NCBI RefSeq assembly: GCF_010500965.1 | Contig: NZ_QVMI01000015.1 | Span: forward strand, 39,712 to 103,711 | Length of the DNA: 64,000 nt | Source of the DNA: Bacteroides sp. 51 | Lineage (GTDB): Bacteria; Bacteroidota; Bacteroidia; Bacteroidales; Bacteroidaceae | Direction: 5' to 3' | Shown: positions 1 through 7,494 of the stretch, one piece after another | How positions within the stretch are numbered: the first letter of the stretch is position 1 | Layout: each line of letters begins with the position of its first letter | Program-made: the position numbers and the translations under genes | The notes under the pieces: model-generated | The model's input: the letters and a program-made list of their open reading frames with translations, nothing else | What the model was told of the DNA's origin: nothing | Database searches by the model: none

Positions 1-8
1 TCTTTTCA

Positions 9-1325
9 TTAGTTATAGGCCTTATAAAGTATTTGGATCTTAACATTATTCGTCGGATGGTCCTTGTCGCCCAGGATCAGTCCTTCTACGGTAGTGAGGA
101 ATTTGTCATCTGGTAGCATCAGCATCAGGTTCTGGCGGTATATTCCAAACGTTCCCAGATTGGTTTGCATAAAAGAAGTAATATCGAACGAGTAATATGC
201 ATCCTTATTTGTGATATCATCTTTAACCAGGCTACCATCCTGCAAAGCCTCTCCGCTGGAGTCGGTAATGACACCCTCGGTTACATCCTTTTCATTGGCA
301 GTATATAGCGTAAGCGTCTCGGGGAGCGGAGCCTGATCGCCATACGCGTGTCGTACGGGATATAGATAAAGCACCGCGCTTTCTATTGTTACCAGTTCAC
401 CTTCTTTCAGCAAGTTATTCAGGTAGGGAAATTCTATTTTGGTATATGCTCCACTTAGCCCTTGCAAACAGCTCATATTCTCGCTTCTAGACGATAGCAT
501 GGCGTCACCTGCTCCTGCTTTTATGCCCTCAAAAGGGGTATCTGTAAAGTCCTGACTGGCCTGGTTGAACCTAAGGCTGGAATGTGGAGTAAATTTCAAG
601 GTAAGCTCTGTTGTTGTTTCCCTGATCTGCCGGTAATACATGGTGATGCACATGCTTGAGTCGTTAACTGCAAAGCCGGTAATGCATTTATCATCTGTAG
701 AGGGAACGATGGCAAGCCCCGGGAAATATAGCCGGAAGCGTTCCTGTGAATCGAAATGCATAGATTCTTTGACTAATAAGTCAAGGAAGTCTTTTCCGAA
801 TTCATCGGGTAGCCGTACTTCAAAGTCGTCTTTTCTTTTGGGTTTCGGTTGGAAAGAATGGGTAGCAAGTGGCGTGTCCTCGTATTTAATGGAAGATGTA
901 TTGTACAGGTATTCGTTATCGACCAATTCGACACTTTCAATAAGGCGGTGGATAGATATGTGTTGGGTGGATAGGGTATCTCCCAGGTAATCTCCTGTGG
1001 TTCTGAAAGTAACTGTGATCGAATCAAATACATAATCAATCTCACCGTTGAATGAGGTGTTTGCTACATTATATTCTGAAATGAAAGCTCCCCTGATCTT
1101 CCCGCGGTATGGGTCTGTGTAATAACCTATCTGGCAAATGGTGTCTCCGGAAGTTGATATGGAGTCGGTTCGGATGGTACTTAGGCTGACGGTGCATGTA
1201 TCTGTGAGTACATTCCGGAACGAGCTGTCTACCCACTTGCCTCCCACATTTGATGATTCATCTACGCAGGAAATTACCATTGGAAAGAACAATAGAAGTA
1301 ATATTCGTAAGATTTTATAGTTCAT
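9..1325 (-). CDS. DUF4270-type lipoprotein
   Basis: Protein of 438 residues. The N-terminus is a lipoprotein signal: basic MNYK, a leucine-rich core, then ISC with Cys20 as the likely lipidated residue, followed by acidic VDES, so an outer-membrane lipoprotein is expected. The body is rich in short beta strands with a GYYTDPYRGK segment near residues 67-76, which looks like the DUF4270 family; its function is not known. It is transcribed away from the kelch gene at 1524, and DUF4270, kelch and DUF4907 proteins occur together in Bacteroidales as far as I recall, so a shared envelope role is an inference. The stop codon is inside the window, so the gene is complete. Confidence 0.75.
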   Translation of the reverse strand: MNYKILRILLLLFFPMVISCVDESSNVGGKWVDSSFRNVLTDTCTVSLSTIRTDSISTSGDTICQIGYYTDPYRGKIRGAFISEYNVANTSFNGEIDYVFDSITVTFRTTGDYLGDTLSTQHISIHRLIESVELVDNEYLYNTSSIKYEDTPLATHSFQPKPKRKDDFEVRLPDEFGKDFLDLLVKESMHFDSQERFRLYFPGLAIVPSTDDKCITGFAVNDSSMCITMYYRQIRETTTELTLKFTPHSSLRFNQASQDFTDTPFEGIKAGAGDAMLSSRSENMSCLQGLSGAYTKIEFPYLNNLLKEGELVTIESAVLYLYPVRHAYGDQAPLPETLTLYTANEKDVTEGVITDSSGEALQDGSLVKDDITNKDAYYSFDITSFMQTNLGTFGIYRQNLMLMLPDDKFLTTVEGLILGDKDHPTNNVKIQILYKAYN

Positions 1326-1464
1326 TTGGCTTGGTTTATACTATTTTGGATGGGCAAAAGAAGATGTTTCCGCTTAGGCGGACAAATAGTATCGACAAAT
1401 CAGATGGTTTTACCGACATCATTTTTTTGGTAGATAAAATCAGTCTGTTTGTCGACTCTATTTC

Positions 1465-1492
1465 TTGTTGCTACCTTTCTCCTCTACATTTG
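1465..1492 (+). promoter_or_regulatory. Promoter of kelch/DUF4907 unit
   Basis: TTG at 1465-1467 and TACATTTG at 1485-1492, 17 bases apart, match the Bacteroidetes -33/-7 pattern (TTTG ... TAnnTTTG) with slightly short spacing. The start codon of the kelch gene follows 31 bases later. Confidence 0.5.
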
Positions 1493-1523
1493 CGCATCTA
1501 TTTAAATTATTAATGCCAAGACT

Positions 1524-2585
1524 ATGTGGAAAATAAAAGTGCTTAAAATGAATGTAATAAAGTGTTTTTTCTTACTGGGTACCTCTTTGCCATTGTTGAG
1601 CTCGTGTACGGACGATAGCGACAGCTATACTTACGGCGTCTGGAATGAACGTTCCGACTTTGACGGCAAAACCCGTAGTGGTGCTGCCTCTTTTACGATT
1701 GGTACCCAGGGTTATATCTGTGGCGGGTATACGGGAAAGAAAACTGAATATCTGAATGACCTTTGGGAATATAATACAAGTGGTAATTACTGGACGCAGC
1801 TTGCCTCCATGCCCGATGAGGCGGGTACGTGCCGTAGAGCTGCTACCGGTTTTTCAATAGGTTCAAAGGGATACATCACGACAGGATATGACTGGGTGGA
1901 TATTAAATATCTGGCCGACACCTGGGAGTATGATCCGGCTGCCAATAGTTGGGCGAAAAAAGATGATTATGCCGGTGGCGCACGCCAATATGCATTGAGT
2001 TTCACCATTGGTAATTATGGCTATGTGGGTACCGGATACGATGATAACTATCTGAAAGACTTTTATCGGTTCGACCCTACAGCGGCGGCTGGTTCGCAAT
2101 GGCAAAAGATAGATGGTTTCGGCGGAACTAAGCGTATGGGAGGTACGGCTTTTGTTATTAACGATGCGGCATATATTTGTACGGGTATTAATAATGGTAC
2201 TTATGTGAATGATTTATGGAAGTTCGATCCGTCGGCCAGTGAGCCTTGGACATCTTTACGTAAGATCATTGACGATGATGATGATAATGATTTTGATGAT
2301 GACTATACCACTATCACCCGCGCTCATGCCGTAAGTTTTGTGATTGATAATAAAGGGTATCTGGTAACCGGAGAAGCCGGCGGATATAGAACAGATTACT
2401 GGGTATATGATCCTACTACAGATCTTTGGAATAACGAAGACTTTACTCCTTTCGAAGGAAGCGGACGCTCGGGGGCTGTGGCTTTCTCTACCGGAACAAG
2501 AGGTTTCGTAACAACCGGTGCAAGCAGCAGCTACTATTTTGATGATACCTGGGAACTTTTGCCTTATGAACTCGAAGAAGAATAG
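1524..2585 (+). CDS. Kelch-repeat lipoprotein
   Basis: Protein of 353 residues made of about six kelch-type blades: each has a hydrophobic strand, a GY.(C/T)(T/G)GY turn, and a DLWEYD or DTWEYD strand with the aromatic residues typical of kelch beta-propellers. A lipoprotein signal ends in LSSC; the start at 1524 gives eight residues before a second possible start at 1548, and the second gives a more ordinary signal peptide. Between blades there is a run of Asp/Asn (about residues 249-260) encoded by a GAT-rich stretch near 2270-2310. Kelch propellers bind proteins or glycans, but no ligand can be read here. The DUF4907 gene overlaps its 3' end by 20 bases, so the two are translated together. 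Confidence 0.85.
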   Translation: MWKIKVLKMNVIKCFFLLGTSLPLLSSCTDDSDSYTYGVWNERSDFDGKTRSGAASFTIGTQGYICGGYTGKKTEYLNDLWEYNTSGNYWTQLASMPDEAGTCRRAATGFSIGSKGYITTGYDWVDIKYLADTWEYDPAANSWAKKDDYAGGARQYALSFTIGNYGYVGTGYDDNYLKDFYRFDPTAAAGSQWQKIDGFGGTKRMGGTAFVINDAAYICTGINNGTYVNDLWKFDPSASEPWTSLRKIIDDDDDNDFDDDYTTITRAHAVSFVIDNKGYLVTGEAGGYRTDYWVYDPTTDLWNNEDFTPFEGSGRSGAVAFSTGTRGFVTTGASSSYYFDDTWELLPYELEEE

Positions 2586-2904
2586 AATAATTATCATCCT
2601 TTTTGTTTGTGTCATTGGGGTTGCGGTTGGCTATCAGTTCTTCATGGACAATTCGCATTCCGGCTATGTGGTTAAGGTGTTTGAAATAGACGCAAATAAA
2701 TTTGGATATAAGATTATGCGCGATGAACGAACGGTTGTTATGCAGCCGTTCGTTCCCGGCATTCCCGGGAAGCGTTTCTTTGCTTCGCCTGATGATGCCC
2801 GCCGGGTGGGTGAGTTGGTATGCGAACGGCTGGAAACTGGTCAGGAGTTTTCTATTACTCCGGAAGATTTGCAGCAATTGAAGATATTGTCTTTTGCCGA
2901 TTGA
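2566..2904 (+). CDS. DUF4907-type membrane-anchored protein
   Basis: Protein of 112 residues starting at the ATG at 2566, inside the end of the kelch gene; an in-frame ATG further upstream at 2518 would add a non-signal-like extension. The N-terminus MNSKKNR is basic and followed by one hydrophobic segment (residues 7-22), so this is an anchored or exported small protein. The remainder has the GYKIMRDERTVVMQPFVPGI pattern and a C-terminal helix that I associate with DUF4907. Role unknown; the overlap with the kelch gene indicates coupled translation and a joint function. Confidence 0.7.
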   Translation: MNSKKNRIIIILFVCVIGVAVGYQFFMDNSHSGYVVKVFEIDANKFGYKIMRDERTVVMQPFVPGIPGKRFFASPDDARRVGELVCERLETGQEFSITPEDLQQLKILSFAD

Positions 2905-2920
2905 GAGATAATAATTGCTA

Positions 2921-2956
2921 AAACTGGCAGCGGCACCTTGCCGCCACCTTGCCGCA
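2921..2956. repeat. GC-rich CACCTTGCCG repeat
   Basis: The short motif CACCTTGCCGC occurs twice here, next to GGCAGCGGC, forming a small imperfect inverted repeat after the DUF4907 stop. A CACCTTGCCGG motif recurs at 10690-10700 and CTTGCCGG at 27989-27996, so it may be a fragment of the same dispersed element. Confidence 0.35.
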
Positions 2957-2978
2957 AACAAAATATTAACTAAATTTG
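2949..2978 (+). promoter_or_regulatory. Promoter of antiporter operon
   Basis: TTG at 2949-2951 and TAAATTTG at 2971-2978 with 19 bases between them fit the Bacteroidetes promoter consensus exactly; the antiporter ATG follows 34 bases after the -7 box. Confidence 0.7.
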
Positions 2979-3012
2979 TTTTCTGAATACTACGGTATCG
3001 AAAAATCGTGTT

Positions 3013-5196
3013 ATGCAGAGAACAAAGAAAAACTATCTGATCTATGTCATCATGCTCATCCTGTTTGGTGGGCTCATTTATGGTGCAATAGAAGAGGGTA
3101 GTCGCTTTGATCATTATATGTCGGCTAGTGGTGCCGGTGTGCATGAGGCGGAACCTTTCGATATGTTTCTTGAGGTGGTGTCGGGCAATCTGCATCATTC
3201 GCTGGCCACTTTACTTATTCAGATTATTGTTGTACTGATTGCTGTACGCATATTTGGTTATTTGTTCCAGCGTATCGGTCAGCCGGGGGTGATTGGGGAG
3301 ATCGTTGCCGGTATTGTGTTAGGCCCCTCTTTGTTGGGTAAATACTTCCCCGAAGCCTTTCTGTTTCTGTTTCCTCCCGAATCATTAACAAACCTCGAAC
3401 TGATCAGTCAGATCGGGTTGGTGCTTTTCATGTTTGTTATTGGTATGGAGCTTGATTTCAGTGTGTTGAAGAACAAGATCAATGAAACACTGGTGATCAG
3501 CCATGCCGGAATACTGGTTCCTTTCTTTTTGGGTATCGTTTCTTCCTATTGGATTTACGAGGAGTACGCCTCCAGCCAGACTCATTTTCTTCCTTTTGCT
3601 TTGTTTATCGGTATCTCTATGAGTATAACGGCCTTCCCTGTGTTGGCGCGTATTATCCAGGAGCGGGATATGGCCAAGAGTCAGGTGGGGATACTTTCCA
3701 TAGCCTCGGCTGCCAATGATGATGTCACGGCGTGGTGTTTGCTGGCCGTGGTTATTGCTATTGCCAAAGCGGGAACGTTTGCCAGTGCCATTTATACGAT
3801 TGTACTGACAATTATTTATATTGTGATTATGTTTGCCGTGGTGCGTCCGTTCCTTAAGAAATTAGGGAAAGAGTATGCCAATCAGGAGGTGATCAATAAA
3901 AACTTTGTGGGGTTTATTCTTTTGGTATTGGTCGTTTCGTCTGTGACGACCGAAATATTAGGGATACACGCCTTGTTCGGTGCATTTATGGCCGGGGTTA
4001 TAATGCCTCCCAACACGGGGTTCCGTAAGGTAATGATGGAGAAGGTGGAGGATATTGCTTTGGTTTTCTTCCTTCCACTGTTTTTTGCTTTTACGGGGTT
4101 GCGTACGGAGATCGGACTGATTAATAGTCCGCAGTTGTGGTGGTTGTGCTTGTTCCTGATTGCTGTGGCCGTTGCCGGTAAGTTGGGTGGTTGCGCTATT
4201 GCTGCCCGTTTGGTGGGCGAGAGTTGGAAAGATAGTTTGAAGATTGGTACACTGATGAATACCCGCGGACTGATGGAGCTTGTAGCCTTGAATATTGGTT
4301 ATGAAATGGGTGTACTGCCTCCTTCTATCTTCGTTATATTGGTTATCATGGCGTTGGTCACTACGTTTATGACTACTCCGCTGTTGCATTTGGTCGACAG
4401 GGTTTTTGCAAGAAGAACAAGCAAAGAGTCTTTGAAGCAGAAGTTGCTTTTATTCTTCGGGCGGGCCGATTCGGGAAGTAATCTGCTCTATATCTATCAT
4501 TTGCTGTTTGGCCGTCAGCTTGGAAACAGTCATGTTATTGCTGCCCACTATACATTAGGAACAGATTTGAGCCCGTTGACTGCGGAACATTATGAGCAGG
4601 AAAGTTTCAGTCTATTGAATGAAGAGGCCGGATTGCTTGGCTTACAAATAGACAGGCGGTATCAGGTGACGAATAAACTGGAACAGGAAATCGTTCAGCT
4701 TACCCGGCACGAGAACCCCAATATGCTTCTTCTGGGGGCCAGTAGCAGATATGGAGTTATGGAGAGCGCTTCGCGTGCTTCGTCGTTCTTCCATCTGCTG
4801 CGCGACAAGGTGCGTGTGGTGGTTGATCAGGTGAATTGTCCGGTGGGAGTGTTTGTAAACCGGGAGTACAGGCGGGGAAAGGTAACGTTTGTATTGGCGG
4901 GTAGCGTAGACGAGTTTATGTTGCATTACTTGCAATCTATCATTGCCAATGGTACTCCGGTTCAATTATATACCTTTGATACTCATGACGAAGGCTTCGT
5001 GGATGCAGTCGATTCGTTGGTGGCTCCGTATGCGGGTGAGGTTACTATGCGGAAGTTTATGGACCTTTCTATGTTGCTGGATGCGGATAAAGATGGGCTT
5101 CTCATCATGAGTCAGCAGATATATGCTATGTTGGCCGAGGATGAAACATTGAATCAACAACTTCCTTCGTTGCTGATCATCAGAGATAAAAAATAA
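3013..5196 (+). CDS. CPA2-family cation/proton antiporter with UspA-like tail
   Basis: Protein of 727 residues. An N-terminal membrane segment (about 8-26) is followed by some 12 transmembrane helices between about residues 60 and 460 with the CPA2 hallmarks: the GxIxGPSLLG loop (IVAGIVLGPSLLG), the EL..IGLVLFMFVIGMELD helix, and AANDDVTAW in the ion-binding helix where the Asn-Asp pair sits. Residues from about 480 on are soluble and resemble a universal-stress-protein (UspA) domain, as in several cyanobacterial and Bacteroidetes CPA2 antiporters. It probably exchanges Na+ or K+ for protons in the inner membrane. The patatin-like gene begins 8 bases downstream, so the two form an operon. Confidence 0.88.
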   Translation: MQRTKKNYLIYVIMLILFGGLIYGAIEEGSRFDHYMSASGAGVHEAEPFDMFLEVVSGNLHHSLATLLIQIIVVLIAVRIFGYLFQRIGQPGVIGEIVAGIVLGPSLLGKYFPEAFLFLFPPESLTNLELISQIGLVLFMFVIGMELDFSVLKNKINETLVISHAGILVPFFLGIVSSYWIYEEYASSQTHFLPFALFIGISMSITAFPVLARIIQERDMAKSQVGILSIASAANDDVTAWCLLAVVIAIAKAGTFASAIYTIVLTIIYIVIMFAVVRPFLKKLGKEYANQEVINKNFVGFILLVLVVSSVTTEILGIHALFGAFMAGVIMPPNTGFRKVMMEKVEDIALVFFLPLFFAFTGLRTEIGLINSPQLWWLCLFLIAVAVAGKLGGCAIAARLVGESWKDSLKIGTLMNTRGLMELVALNIGYEMGVLPPSIFVILVIMALVTTFMTTPLLHLVDRVFARRTSKESLKQKLLLFFGRADSGSNLLYIYHLLFGRQLGNSHVIAAHYTLGTDLSPLTAEHYEQESFSLLNEEAGLLGLQIDRRYQVTNKLEQEIVQLTRHENPNMLLLGASSRYGVMESASRASSFFHLLRDKVRVVVDQVNCPVGVFVNREYRRGKVTFVLAGSVDEFMLHYLQSIIANGTPVQLYTFDTHDEGFVDAVDSLVAPYAGEVTMRKFMDLSMLLDADKDGLLIMSQQIYAMLAEDETLNQQLPSLLIIRDKK

Positions 5197-5204
5197 CGGA
5201 ATAC

Positions 5205-6047
5205 ATGAAACGAATTACGATTGACGAACAAACAGGATTGGTATTGGAAGGTGGCGGTATGCGCGGGGTATTTACTTGTGGTGTACTGGATTACCTGATG
5301 GACAATAACATCCGTTTTCCTTATGCCATAGGGGTTTCGGCGGGTGCCTGTAACGGATTGTCGTATATGTCCGGCCAGCGGGGACGGGCTAAGTATAGCA
5401 ATATCGACTTGTTGGAGAAGTATAATTATATCGGTTTGCGGCATTTATTCAAGAAGCGGAATATCATGGACTTCGACCTTTTGTTCCATGAGTTTCCCGA
5501 GCATATTCTGCCGTACGATTATGATGCTTATTTTGCATCGCCCCATCGCTTTGTAATGGTTACGACCAATTGTGTAACGGGCGAGGCGAATTACTTTGAA
5601 GAGAAACAGTGCAGGAAACGGGTTATTGATATCGTGAAGGCATCGAGCAGTTTGCCTTTTGTGTGTCCGGTGACTTATGTGGATGATGTGCCGATGCTGG
5701 ATGGCGGTATTGCCGATTCTATCCCACTGGAGCGCGCCATGCAGGATGGCTACGCAAATAATGTCGTGGTATTGACCCGCAACCGTGGCTACCGCAAGGA
5801 GTCGAAGGATGTGAAAATCCCTTCTTTCTTATACCGGAAGTATCCTAAAATGCGCGAAGCTCTGAGCCGCCGCGGTGCTTTGTACAATGCCCAGCTCGAT
5901 ATGGTGGAGCGTATGGAAGACGAAGGACTGATCCGGGTTATCCGTCCCGAGAAGCCCATCGAGGTTGACCGTATGGAGAAGAACCCAACGAAGCTAACCG
6001 CTTTGTATGAAGAAGGCTATGCGTGTGCTTCTAAATCTTTTGGCTGA
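5205..6047 (+). CDS. Patatin-like phospholipase
   Basis: Protein of 280 residues with all patatin elements: glycine-rich oxyanion loop EGGGMRG (residues 15-21), nucleophile elbow GVSAG with Ser45, and the dyad aspartate in DGG (Asp166). No signal peptide, so cytoplasmic or membrane-peripheral. Expected activity is hydrolysis of acyl esters from lipids (RssA/YjjU-like group). Its start lies 8 bases after the antiporter stop, which suggests co-expression with membrane ion homeostasis; the true substrate cannot be read. Confidence 0.88.
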   Translation: MKRITIDEQTGLVLEGGGMRGVFTCGVLDYLMDNNIRFPYAIGVSAGACNGLSYMSGQRGRAKYSNIDLLEKYNYIGLRHLFKKRNIMDFDLLFHEFPEHILPYDYDAYFASPHRFVMVTTNCVTGEANYFEEKQCRKRVIDIVKASSSLPFVCPVTYVDDVPMLDGGIADSIPLERAMQDGYANNVVVLTRNRGYRKESKDVKIPSFLYRKYPKMREALSRRGALYNAQLDMVERMEDEGLIRVIRPEKPIEVDRMEKNPTKLTALYEEGYACASKSFG

Positions 6048-6051
6048 TTGA

Positions 6052-6080
6052 TTGTAGCTCGCATATAAAATGTATATTTG
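6052..6080 (+). promoter_or_regulatory. Promoter of glutaminase
   Basis: TTG at 6052-6054 and TATATTTG at 6073-6080, 18 bases apart, lie 28 bases before the glutaminase ATG. The site overlaps nothing coding, so the glutaminase is probably its own unit. Confidence 0.65.
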
Positions 6081-6108
6081 TACATTGTTGGCGACTTAAA
6101 AGAATTCT

Positions 6109-7023
6109 ATGAACTACAATCAGATATTGGTAGAGATCTATCAGGAGATCAGTCTGTACGCCGGGGTAGGAGAACCGGCTACGTATATCCCCGAGCTTTG
6201 TAAGGTCGACCCGGACAGTTACGGCATTTGTTTGCGTACGATGCGTGGCACGGAGTATTTCATGGGCGACAGTGATGTGCGTTTCTCCATTCAGAGTATA
6301 TCCAAGGTGTTTTCGATGGCTATGGGTTTTTCGTTCGAGGGCGAAAAGTTGTGGAGGCGTATCGGGGTAGAACCATCGGGTAGCGCTTTCAATTCTATTA
6401 TTCAGTTGGAGATAGAGAAGGGCATTCCCCGCAATCCGCTGATTAATGCAGGTGCTTTGGTGATGACGGATGTTTTGCTTTCCCATCTCGAAAACCCGGA
6501 GGAAGAATATCTGGAGTTTGTCCGCCGGTTGTCCGGAACCACCGATATACAGTACAATGAACGTATTGCCGCCTCCGAGCGCGAGCATGGCTATCTGAAT
6601 GCCGCCATAGCCAATATGTTGAAGTATTATGGCAATATAAAGAATGATATCGAACGGGTGTTGATGTTTTACTTCCGCCAGTGTTCGATTATGATGTCTT
6701 GCCGGGAACTTTCGCGGGCCTTCGTTCCCTTTGCCGATCACTCGCATGCGTTCCGTTTCGGTAACGTTTCGCTGACTTCTTCGCAGGTAAAGCGCATGAA
6801 TGCCATTATGCAGACTTGCGGATTTTATGATGAGGCGGGAGAGTTCTCGTTCCTTGTGGGGCTTCCGGGAAAGAGTGGGGTAGGAGGCGGTATTGCTGCT
6901 ATCTGCCCCCGGAAGTATGCCGTAGCGGTGTGGAGTCCGCGATTGAACAAGAAAGGCAATTCCGTAATGGGTATGAAAGCGCTTGAGTTGCTGACGACGA
7001 AGACGGAGGTGAGCATTTTCTGA
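6109..7023 (+). CDS. glsA: Glutaminase A
   Basis: Protein of 304 residues, the usual size for beta-lactamase-fold glutaminases. The N-terminal GVGEPATYIPEL segment, the catalytic SISK (Ser63 and Lys66), NPLINAGAL in the middle, and GKSGVGGGI near residue 265 are all present. It hydrolyses glutamine to glutamate and ammonia in the cytoplasm. Many enterobacterial homologues support acid resistance by ammonia release; whether that applies here is inference. A 471-base non-coding stretch with two kinds of repeat separates it from the convergent GH32-like gene. Confidence 0.93.
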   Translation: MNYNQILVEIYQEISLYAGVGEPATYIPELCKVDPDSYGICLRTMRGTEYFMGDSDVRFSIQSISKVFSMAMGFSFEGEKLWRRIGVEPSGSAFNSIIQLEIEKGIPRNPLINAGALVMTDVLLSHLENPEEEYLEFVRRLSGTTDIQYNERIAASEREHGYLNAAIANMLKYYGNIKNDIERVLMFYFRQCSIMMSCRELSRAFVPFADHSHAFRFGNVSLTSSQVKRMNAIMQTCGFYDEAGEFSFLVGLPGKSGVGGGIAAICPRKYAVAVWSPRLNKKGNSVMGMKALELLTTKTEVSIF

Positions 7024-7133
7024 TGTGCCCATTGCTTGTTTCTACAGAAAAACTGCCTGGCTTTTTGGATAATAGTGGGGCCGATTTGATTATCCATTGT
7101 TATTAGTTTCAAATGACGGTTTCTTGGTGTTCC

Positions 7134-7225
7134 TGACACCCGGGTGTGAATGGTCTTGACACCCGGGTGTCAGGTGTGTTGAGACCCGGGTGTCAGAGTC
7201 GTTCACACCCGGGTGTCAGGAAGCA
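7134..7225. repeat. 23-bp tandem array, CCCGGG palindrome core
   Basis: Four units start at 7134, 7157, 7180 and 7203. Each carries the 12-bp palindrome ACACCCGGGTGT (unit 3 has GAGACCCGGGTGT) with TGA or TCA in front, followed by about seven bases that differ in every unit. No ORF and no match to other arrays in the window. It lies about 110 bases after the glutaminase stop, in the convergent gap 7024-7494. Confidence 0.85.
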
Positions 7226-7330
7226 TATGCTACTGGCATTTTAAATTTCCGGTTATGGCTTTCGGCTTTTGCTCCTGTGGTATTTAAGGAAGGGTGCGTC
7301 TTCTCTCTGTTATGCAGGCATACGATAAAG

Positions 7331-7466
7331 GGCTGTCCTAAAAGGTTTTTCCATTCACTGTAGGGGCGGTTCGCGAACCGCCCTATAGCGCGCAGAAAAC
7401 GATTTTCCATGACTTGGGCGGTTCGCGAACCGCCCCTACGGTAAATCATTAACCTTTTGGACAGCC
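7331..7466. repeat. Composite inverted repeat, MITE-like
   Basis: Outer arms GGCTGTCC(T)AAAAGGTT (7331-7348) and AACCTTTTGGACAGCC (7451-7466) are inverted copies. Inside are two copies of the palindrome GGGCGGTTCGCGAACCGCCC (within 7361-7385 and 7416-7441). The element is 136 bases long with no coding content. Together with the 23-bp array it fills most of the 471-base gap between glutaminase and the GH32-like gene; the rest shows nothing recognisable. Confidence 0.75.
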
Positions 7467-7494
7467 TCCTCTTCTCCAGAGATCAGAGAAGCAC

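Noticed and set aside
2488-3198. Open frame of 236 codons on the minus strand across kelch, DUF4907 and antiporter ends
   Set aside because: It would cross three supported genes and a consensus promoter in the opposite direction.
6031-7032. Open frame of 333 codons opposite the glutaminase gene
   Set aside because: Complement of a complete glsA with all active-site residues; composition is unlike a protein of this organism.
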